Part shown: piece by piece, positions 5,945 to 10,365 of the stretch
How positions within the stretch are numbered: the first letter of the stretch is position 1
Layout of the letters: each line of letters starts with the position of its first letter
NCBI GenBank assembly: GCA_021824055.1
Contig: JAKALV010000105.1
Coordinates: 1 to 10,365 of the forward strand
Origin: Acidobacteriota bacterium
GTDB lineage: Bacteria; Acidobacteriota; Vicinamibacteria; Vicinamibacterales; SCN-69-37
Direction of reading: 5' to 3'
DNA length: 10,365 bases
Translations under genes and position numbers: made by a program
The notes under the pieces: model-generated
Told to the model about the DNA's origin: nothing
Seen by the model: the letters and a program-made list of their open reading frames with translations, nothing else
Databases searched by the model: none

Positions 5945-7339
5945 ATGAGTTCCTCTGAAAACCCATCGCACCTGCTCCTGGTCGACGACGAGGAAGGGTT
6001 TCGGACGGCCATCGCCGAGCAACTGGCCGAGCAGGGATTCGTGGTGGAGCAGGCCGGAACCGGTGAGCTGGCGCTGGAACGGCTGGCCGAATTCGCCTTC
6101 GACATCCTGATTACTGACCTGCGCCTGCCCGGCGTGGACGGCCGGCAGTTGCTCGACGAGGCGCTCTCGCGCTATCCGGACATCATTGCGATCGTGATCA
6201 CCGGCTTCGGCACCGTGCGCGAGGCGGTCGAGGTCACGCGGCAGGGGGCCGAAGGATTCATCACCAAGCCGTTCCAGTTTGAGGAATTGCGGCACGAACT
6301 GAATACGGCGATCGAGCGGCGGAGGCTGCGCGCCGAGAACGCGTACCTCCGGGCGCAATTGCGCGACCGTTACAGCATCGACGGCATGATCGGCCGCACG
6401 CCGGTGATGATGAAGTTGTTCGAGTTGCTCCACACGGTGGCGGCGACGACGAGCACCGTGCTGATCACCGGCGAAACCGGCACGGGCAAGGAACTCGCCG
6501 CCCGCGGGCTGCACGACGCCAGCCCGCGCCGCGCGCAGAAATTCGTCGCGATCAACTGCAGCGCCATTCCCGAAACGCTTCTCGAGGCCGAGTTGTTCGG
6601 CCATGTGCGCGGCGCGTTCACGGGCGCCGTGGTCAATCGCCAGGGCCGGCTGGAACAGGCGCATCGTGGCACGTTGTTCCTGGATGAAATCGGCACGATG
6701 AGCCCCGCACTGCAGGCCAAGCTCCTGCGCGTGCTGCAGTCGCGGGAATTCGAGCGCGTCGGCGATTCACAGACCATTCGCGTCGACGTGCGTGTGGTGG
6801 CTGCGACCAACTCCGATCTGAAGAAGATGGTCGAGTCCGGCGCGTTCCGCGAGGATCTCTTCTACCGCCTGAACGTGATTCCGATCCGTTTGCCGTCGCT
6901 GCGAGAGCGCCGCGCCGATATTCCCCTGCTGGCCCAGTACTTTCTCGACCGATTGGCGAAAGAGACGCTGCCGGCGCGCGGGCGCGTCAGCGTCTCGCAG
7001 GAAGCGCAACAGGCGCTGATGGCGTTCGACTGGCCGGGCAACGTGCGGCATCTCGAGAACGTGATCGAGCGCGCGTTCTCCTTGTCGCCGGGACGCGCGC
7101 AAATCGAGGCGGCCGATCTGCCGGAGGAAGTGCGCCACGCGCAGACGCCCCGGCCGGTGGATGAACTGGAGTTGCCGGAAGGCGGCACCGTGCTCGACGA
7201 CGAGGTCTCCCGCTATGAACACGGCCGCATCCGCCAGGCGTTGGCCCGGACGAACGGCAACAAGAGACAAGCCGCGGAACTGCTCGGGCTTAAACGCACA
7301 ACGTTGATCGAGAAATTGAAGCGCCTCGAACGGCGCTAG
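5945..7339 (+). CDS. NtrC-family sigma-54-dependent response regulator
   Basis: This 464-residue regulator has three domains. The receiver (about 8-120) has the acidic pair D14-D15, phospho-acceptor D58 (ITDLRLPG), T86 and K108. A coiled linker follows (about 117-144). The AAA+ domain (about 148-385) has Walker A GETGTGKE (176-183), the sigma-54-contacting GAFTGA loop (223-228), Walker B LFLDEIG (244-250), arginine-finger region FREDLFYRLN (301-310) and WPGNVRHLEN (363-372). A Fis-type HTH lies at the C-terminus (about 425-460, NGNKRQAAELLGLKRTTLIEKLKRL). Such proteins hydrolyse ATP to open sigma-54 promoters from distant enhancer sites. The ATG at 5945 is preferred; an in-frame GTG at 5924 adds seven residues ahead of the usual receiver start. 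Neither has a clear ribosome site. The nearby sigma-54-type promoter and dyads are candidate targets, and the hybrid kinase a candidate partner. Confidence 0.94.
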   Translation: MSSSENPSHLLLVDDEEGFRTAIAEQLAEQGFVVEQAGTGELALERLAEFAFDILITDLRLPGVDGRQLLDEALSRYPDIIAIVITGFGTVREAVEVTRQGAEGFITKPFQFEELRHELNTAIERRRLRAENAYLRAQLRDRYSIDGMIGRTPVMMKLFELLHTVAATTSTVLITGETGTGKELAARGLHDASPRRAQKFVAINCSAIPETLLEAELFGHVRGAFTGAVVNRQGRLEQAHRGTLFLDEIGTMSPALQAKLLRVLQSREFERVGDSQTIRVDVRVVAATNSDLKKMVESGAFREDLFYRLNVIPIRLPSLRERRADIPLLAQYFLDRLAKETLPARGRVSVSQEAQQALMAFDWPGNVRHLENVIERAFSLSPGRAQIEAADLPEEVRHAQTPRPVDELELPEGGTVLDDEVSRYEHGRIRQALARTNGNKRQAAELLGLKRTTLIEKLKRLERR

Positions 7340-7353
7340 GAAGCAGAACCAAC

Positions 7354-8118
7354 ATGGCTCGAGCTGGAATGTACTGGGTGATTGTGGTTGGCAACGTGCC
7401 GACGTCGTTCCGCGCGCGCGACCAGGAGACCCTGATGCCGACGCTGCGCCAGTTGCAGCGCAAGCAGCCGGAGGCGGTGATCCGCTGGTTCGACGGCACA
7501 CGTTTTTTTGAAACCCAGGAACAGGCCGGCGCGCGGGAGCGCGAGCGGGACGGATTCCGGAAAGAGCGCAAACGCGACTGGCGGCCGGGTGGTGATCACA
7601 AGGATCCGCGGGCGAAGTACCAGATCACGCGAGACCAACGGCGGGCGCGCTTCAAGGAACGGCTGACCATGAACAATGGACCCGCCGCGCCGCCCGGCGC
7701 CCCTGCGCCATCGCCTCGGCCGGATCGCCCACGTGAACCTCGCCCTCCATTCCGAGAGCGCAAGCCCTGGAGCGGCCCGAAGAAATTCGGCGACGCTGGC
7801 AAGAAGCCGTTTGGCGAGCGCAAGCCGTTCGGCGAACGCAAACCATGGAACGGTCCAAAGAAGTTTGGAGACGCTGCGCCTCGTGGCGAGGGCGCGCCTG
7901 CCGGAGAGCGCAAGCCGTGGGTCAAGAAACCCTTTGGCGAGCGCAAGACCTTTGGTGAAAAGAAACCGTTTGGCGAGTCGAAGGCGTGGGCCGGGCCGAA
8001 GAAGTTTGGGACGCGCAAACCGTTTGGCGCCGGCAAGCCCTTTGGTGAGCGAAGACCGTGGAGTGGTCCGAAGACGTTCGGGGGGCCGCCGAAGGGCCCC
8101 AGGAGACCGAAGGAGTGA
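7354..8118 (+). CDS. Basic, repeat-rich protein with small N-terminal domain, function unknown
   Basis: I do not recognise a named family for this 254-residue protein. Residues 6-53 look like a small folded domain (MYWVIVVGNVPTSFRARDQ, then PTLRQLQRKQPEAVIRWFDGTRFF). A charged, Arg/Glu/Lys-rich stretch follows (about 54-105). Residues 107-254 are low-complexity, rich in Pro, Gly, Lys, Arg and Phe, and almost certainly disordered. The tail holds four copies of E[RS][KR]xW[SNA]GPKxFG (at 135-146, 161-172, 208-219 and 232-243) interleaved with about seven KPFGERK-like units. Its strong positive charge suggests RNA, DNA or ribosome binding, but that is inference. The ATG is 14 nt after the NtrC-family stop, with AGGAAG ten bases upstream, and the Dabb gene overlaps its stop, so the three form an operon. 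Confidence 0.72.
   Translation: MARAGMYWVIVVGNVPTSFRARDQETLMPTLRQLQRKQPEAVIRWFDGTRFFETQEQAGARERERDGFRKERKRDWRPGGDHKDPRAKYQITRDQRRARFKERLTMNNGPAAPPGAPAPSPRPDRPREPRPPFRERKPWSGPKKFGDAGKKPFGERKPFGERKPWNGPKKFGDAAPRGEGAPAGERKPWVKKPFGERKTFGEKKPFGESKAWAGPKKFGTRKPFGAGKPFGERRPWSGPKTFGGPPKGPRRPKE
7744..8090 (+). repeat. Degenerate in-frame coding repeats (PFGERKPW / WSGPKKFG)
   Basis: Short in-frame repeats based on codons for K-P-F-G-E-R-K and W-S-G-P-K-K-F-G recur through the 3' half of the basic protein gene. Third-position changes between copies (for example gagcgcaag against gaacgcaaa) show that the units have diverged under protein-level constraint rather than being fresh DNA duplications. The repeats also keep a frame open on the opposite strand, which is a by-product. 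Confidence 0.75.
8101..8105 (+). promoter_or_regulatory. Shine-Dalgarno site deciding the Dabb gene start
   Basis: AGGAG lies nine bases before the GTG at 8115, which overlaps the stop of the upstream gene. It supports this GTG over the ATG at 8058, which would add a 19-residue tail unlike the family. Confidence 0.65.
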
Positions 8119-8462
8119 TCGCGCACGTTGTTCTCTTCGAACCGAAGAGCGGCGCCACAGTGGCGGAGCGGGACATGTTCCTGAACGTGATACACGTCGC
8201 CGTCAGCGAGATTGCCACGGTGAGACGATCGTTTGTCGGCCTCAGACAGAAGGTCGGCGCAGCGTACGAGCAAACAATTGGTGATTCGGCCTATTCGTAT
8301 GCTTCAGTAGTCGAATTTGATGATGTTGCCGGGCTGAAGGTGTACCTTGAGCATCCGCTTCACGTGAAGGTCGGTCAGCTATTCTGGCAGTACTGCGAGA
8401 GGACGATGATCCTCGACGTTGACTGTTTTTGGGTTAATGACAAAAAATTCACTAATGGTTGA
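8115..8462 (+). CDS. Dabb (stress-responsive alpha/beta-barrel) domain protein
   Basis: This 115-residue protein is a single dimeric ferredoxin-like Dabb domain. It opens with IAHVVLFEPKSG (2-13), has a helix with AERDMFLNVIHVAVSEI, the strand YSYASVVEFDDVAGLKVYLEHPLHVKV (61-87) and a final helix/strand ending in ILDVDCFWV. The EHPLH motif (79-83) is the family hallmark. Dabb proteins occur in bacteria and plants; a few are enzymes (for example cyclases), but most have no known role, and none can be assigned here. The GTG start overlaps the upstream TGA (GTGA), indicating coupling with the repeat-rich protein gene. The 3' end overlaps dusB on the opposite strand by 84 bp. The second half of the gene is clearly less GC-rich than its neighbours (8281-8340 is about 48% and 8401-8460 about 38%). 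Confidence 0.85.
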   Translation: MIAHVVLFEPKSGATVAERDMFLNVIHVAVSEIATVRRSFVGLRQKVGAAYEQTIGDSAYSYASVVEFDDVAGLKVYLEHPLHVKVGQLFWQYCERTMILDVDCFWVNDKKFTNG

Positions 8463-9458
8463 TTTCAACTGGCTGATGGATTCCACCGAGTTGATGGCTA
8501 CCCTGAGCTGAGAGCCTCCGGCGAGTCCTTTGGTGTACCAGGAGTTCAGGGCTCGCAGTTTATTGATGACCCATTTTTCACGGCCTCGAGCCGGCGCGGA
8601 CTCACCGAAGCCCGGCGCCACGTGCCGAAAGCCATCCGCTTCGTTGACGCGCTCGGTCAGGAGCAAGTCGAGATAGTCGAGCAGGAACTGCCCGCGGTCC
8701 TGCAGTGAGACCGGTTCAGGCTCCCGGCCGGCAGCGAGGGCCGCAGCCTGTCGGAAGATCCACGGGTTGCGCAAGGCCCCACGGCCCACCAGGACCCCGC
8801 CAGCGGCGTTCTGCGCCAGTCGCGAGACCACCTGCCCCGGGTCAACACAATCACCGGACCCGAACACTGGAATCGTGATCGCCCTGGCCACGCGCGCGAT
8901 CAGTTCCCAGTCCGATTCGCCGGAGTACGACTGCGCCGCCGTTCGGCCATGCACCGCAATGGCGGCCGCGCCGGCGTCCTCCACCATGCGGGCCAGTTCC
9001 GGCGCGTTGATCTCGTGCTCGTTCCAGCCCGCGCGCATCTTCACGGTGACCGGAATCTTTACCGCCTTCGCCATCGCGCGCACCACGCTCGCCGCGTGTT
9101 CCGGCTCGCGCATGAGGCTGCAGCCGGCATTATGTTTGGCGATCTTGGGGACCGGGCAGCCCATGTTGATGTCGACGACATCCGCGCCCATGCCTTCCAC
9201 GATCTGCGCGGCATCGGCCATCTTCGAAGGATCGCCGCCGAAGATCTGAATCGAGACCGGGCGTTCTTCTTCGGTGTACTCGGCGTACTCGAGCGTGCGG
9301 TCGATCCCGCGGACCAATCCTTCCGAGCTGACCATTTCGGTGACCACAAGCCCGCACCCGCCCCGCCGCTTCACCAGGCGGCGAAACGCCGTGTCGGTCA
9401 TGCCGGCCATCGGCGCCAGCGCGACAGGATGTTCGAGCGTGATCGATCCAATCTTCAT
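8379..9458 (-). CDS. dusB: tRNA-dihydrouridine synthase, DusB type
   Basis: This 359-residue flavoenzyme reduces uridines in the tRNA D-loop using FMN and NADPH in the cytoplasm. The TIM-barrel motifs appear in order: LAPMAGMTD (14-22), VTEMVSSEG (39-47), IQIFGGDP (70-77), DINMGCPVPKIAKHNAGCSLM with catalytic C101, TVKMRAGW (138-145), VHGRTAAQSYSG (169-180), GSGD (200-203) and VLVGRGALRNPWIF (222-235) for phosphate binding. The C-terminal helical domain contains GREKWVINKLRALNSWYTKG. The ATG at 9458 gives the family start MKIGSITLEHPVALAPMAG. The frame stays open to 9566 but crosses the heptad repeat. Length is slightly above usual (about 320-350): the last 20 or so residues, after EFFVINPKTVN, may be an extension from loss of an earlier stop, and they overlap the Dabb gene. 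Confidence 0.95.
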   Translation of the reverse strand: MKIGSITLEHPVALAPMAGMTDTAFRRLVKRRGGCGLVVTEMVSSEGLVRGIDRTLEYAEYTEEERPVSIQIFGGDPSKMADAAQIVEGMGADVVDINMGCPVPKIAKHNAGCSLMREPEHAASVVRAMAKAVKIPVTVKMRAGWNEHEINAPELARMVEDAGAAAIAVHGRTAAQSYSGESDWELIARVARAITIPVFGSGDCVDPGQVVSRLAQNAAGGVLVGRGALRNPWIFRQAAALAAGREPEPVSLQDRGQFLLDYLDLLLTERVNEADGFRHVAPGFGESAPARGREKWVINKLRALNSWYTKGLAGGSQLRVAINSVESISQLKSTISEFFVINPKTVNVEDHRPLAVLPE

Positions 9459-9470
9459 ATGTCTTCTGCC

Positions 9471-9526
9471 GGACCCAAGCCCCAGGCCCCCGGACTCTGG
9501 ACCCTGGACTCTGGACCCTGGACTAG
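9471..9526. repeat. Tandem 7-bp repeat (GGACYCT) between nusG-like gene and dusB
   Basis: Eight consecutive heptads keep the same 7-bp register: GGACCCA, AGCCCCA, GGCCCCC, GGACTCT, GGACCCT, GGACTCT, GGACCCT, GGACTAG. The middle four alternate GGACTCT and GGACCCT exactly; the outer ones have decayed. The array fills the gap between the NusG-like stop and the dusB start, and its last unit supplies the TAG stop of the NusG-like gene. It ends 13 bp before the dusB ATG. Confidence 0.85.
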
Positions 9527-10011
9527 TACGGCCTGACGTCCCCCGCATCCACTTCCACTGAAACACCCTGTCCGATCAGCTCGACGGACAGCACCAGTCG
9601 CGCGTGTGCGCCCTTGCGGACCAGCCGGCCGACGACGCCGCGCAACGGACCATGCGTCACCTCCACCATCATGCCCTCCTTGATGAGCGGGCACGGGTCG
9701 AATTGCAGATCCGTTTCAATGAGCGTTCGGATACCGATGATTTCGTGCTCGGGGATCGGCGTCAACTCGCCGCCGAATCCCACGATGCTGACGACCCCGG
9801 TCGACTTCATCACCGCCAGCCGGTCGTCGAGCGAGAACTTCGCGAAGCAATAGCCGGGAAACAGCGGCCAGTCGACCTGCTTCTTGCGGTCCTTCCAATG
9901 GCTCCAGCGCGTGACCGTCGGCAGGAAGGCTTCCAGCCCCTTGCGTTCCAGCTGCTCGCGCACGACCTGCTCGTGCCGCGAGCGGGTCCAGATGGCGTAC
10001 CACTGCGACAC
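9523..10011 (-). CDS. NusG/RfaH-like transcription elongation factor (specialised NusG paralogue)
   Basis: This 162-residue protein has an NGN domain (about 1-105) followed by a KOW domain (about 109-162). NGN features are WYAIWTRSRHEQVVREQLERKGLEAFLPT (4-32), the basic KDRKKQ turn (40-45), PLFPGYCFAKF (49-59) and TGVVSIVGFGGELTPIPEHE (71-90). KOW features are KEGMMVEVTHGPLRGVVGRLVRKG (111-134). The PLFPGYCF motif and the lack of general NusG inserts place it with RfaH/UpxY-type paralogues, which ride on RNA polymerase and let selected operons, often surface polysaccharide ones, escape termination. No polysaccharide gene is in view. The GTG at 10011 is chosen because it puts the NGN core at residue 3; it lies 11 nt after the parvulin stop. 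The stop codon lies inside the heptad repeat. Confidence 0.88.
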   Translation of the reverse strand: MSQWYAIWTRSRHEQVVREQLERKGLEAFLPTVTRWSHWKDRKKQVDWPLFPGYCFAKFSLDDRLAVMKSTGVVSIVGFGGELTPIPEHEIIGIRTLIETDLQFDPCPLIKEGMMVEVTHGPLRGVVGRLVRKGAHARLVLSVELIGQGVSVEVDAGDVRPY

Positions 10012-10022
10012 GAACGGTCCGC

Positions 10023-10365
10023 CTACTTGTTGAGCGCGGCCAGCTTCTGGTCGTACAACTTGTGCAGCTCTTCGTTCTTCCATTCAATGATGGCCTGTGC
10101 CCGCAACTTGTCGATGTACTTCTTCTGCTCGACATCCAGACGCGACGATCCCACCTTGTTCGCGATGTCCTCGCGCACCTTGTCAAAATCTTCCGGCGCC
10201 GACTCGGTGCGCGTTTCCAGCTTGATGAGCTGATAGCCGTTCGGCGTGCGGATCGGCTCGGAGACATCGCCGGGCTTCATCTTGTCGATGATGTCGTGCA
10301 CCTGCGGCGCCAGCTCGGAAATATTGATCGGTCCAATCAACCCGCCGTTCGCCTTCGACGGCGAC
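10023..10365 (-). CDS. Parvulin-type peptidyl-prolyl isomerase, 5' end outside window
   Basis: The C-terminal 114 codons of a parvulin/SurA/PpiD-like isomerase are visible. The segment PSKANGGLIGPINISELAPQ at its start matches the GGxLG part of the rotamase domain, followed by MKPGDVSEPIRTPNGYQLIKLETR, the canonical last strand region (GxVSxPxxTxxGYxIIKL). A charged helical tail (FDKVREDIANKV...QKKYIDKLRAQAIIEWKNEELHKLYDQKL) follows, as in periplasmic or membrane-anchored foldases of this class. The N-terminus, and therefore any signal peptide, lies beyond the window. It reads in the same direction as the NusG-like gene and dusB, with an 11-nt gap to the former, so the two are probably co-transcribed. 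Confidence 0.88.
   Translation of the reverse strand, partial: SPSKANGGLIGPINISELAPQVHDIIDKMKPGDVSEPIRTPNGYQLIKLETRTESAPEDFDKVREDIANKVGSSRLDVEQKKYIDKLRAQAIIEWKNEELHKLYDQKLAALNK

Noticed and set aside
7596..8273. Long antisense open frame (225 codons) with GLRSPNG-type repeats opposite the basic protein gene
   Set aside because: It is the mirror of the coding repeats. The plus-strand frame has a ribosome site, operon spacing and residue-level conservation between copies; the antisense frame has neither a start context nor a recognisable domain.
9471..9526. CRISPR-like array
   Set aside because: The repeat unit is 7 bp with no spacers, so this is a simple tandem repeat.
9459..9566. N-terminal extension of DusB
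   Set aside because: The extra 36 residues would be encoded by the heptad repeat and the end of the NusG-like gene, and the family starts at the ATG at 9458.

Overview
This is a GC-rich bacterial window that is densely packed with coding sequence. It encodes a PAS hybrid histidine kinase, an NtrC-family regulator, a FliA/WhiG-type sigma factor, DusB, a NusG paralogue and a parvulin. It also carries a 7-bp tandem repeat between genes. The mixture suggests a soil or sediment Gram-negative-type bacterium, possibly Acidobacteriota. That placement is inference from protein style only; there is no marker gene here to prove it. No rRNA, tRNA, CRISPR array, insertion sequence or recombinase was seen.

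Layout. (1) Positions 1-2301, minus strand: an overlapping three-gene operon read leftwards, consisting of an SDR of the 2,4-dienoyl-CoA reductase type, a YhaM-like OB-fold/HD exoribonuclease, and an EamA/DMT transporter cut by the window edge. (2) 2338-4440, plus strand: a PCYCGC-motif lipoprotein followed after 9 nt by a soluble PAS-HisKA-HATPase-REC hybrid kinase. (3) 4394-5203, minus strand: a sigma-28 family factor whose 3' end overlaps the kinase gene. Upstream of it lies a 254-bp regulatory region (5204-5457). (4) 5458-5871, minus strand: a two-gene unit encoding an excisionase/MerR-like HTH protein and a 64-aa protein that is only a histidine-kinase-type DHp hairpin. (5) 5945-8462, plus strand: an NtrC-family sigma-54 activator (REC, AAA+ with GAFTGA, Fis-type HTH), a basic repeat-rich protein, and a Dabb-domain protein. 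(6) 8379-10365, minus strand: a parvulin (partial), a NusG/RfaH-like factor, a heptad repeat, and dusB, whose end overlaps the Dabb gene.

The most interesting part is 2899-7339. The sigma-28 gene is preceded by a good sigma-54 -24/-12 element (TGGCATTGCCATTGC). About 165-200 bp upstream of the predicted start sit two dyads, CGTCA-N6-TGACG, spaced 31 bp centre to centre, which is the usual place for an enhancer-binding protein. A GAFTGA-bearing activator is encoded next door, together with a hybrid kinase and an orphan DHp microprotein. I read this as a self-contained relay: kinase, then NtrC-like regulator, then sigma-54 promoter, then sigma-28 regulon, with the DHp microprotein as a possible modulator. 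The parts are visible in the sequence; the wiring is inference.
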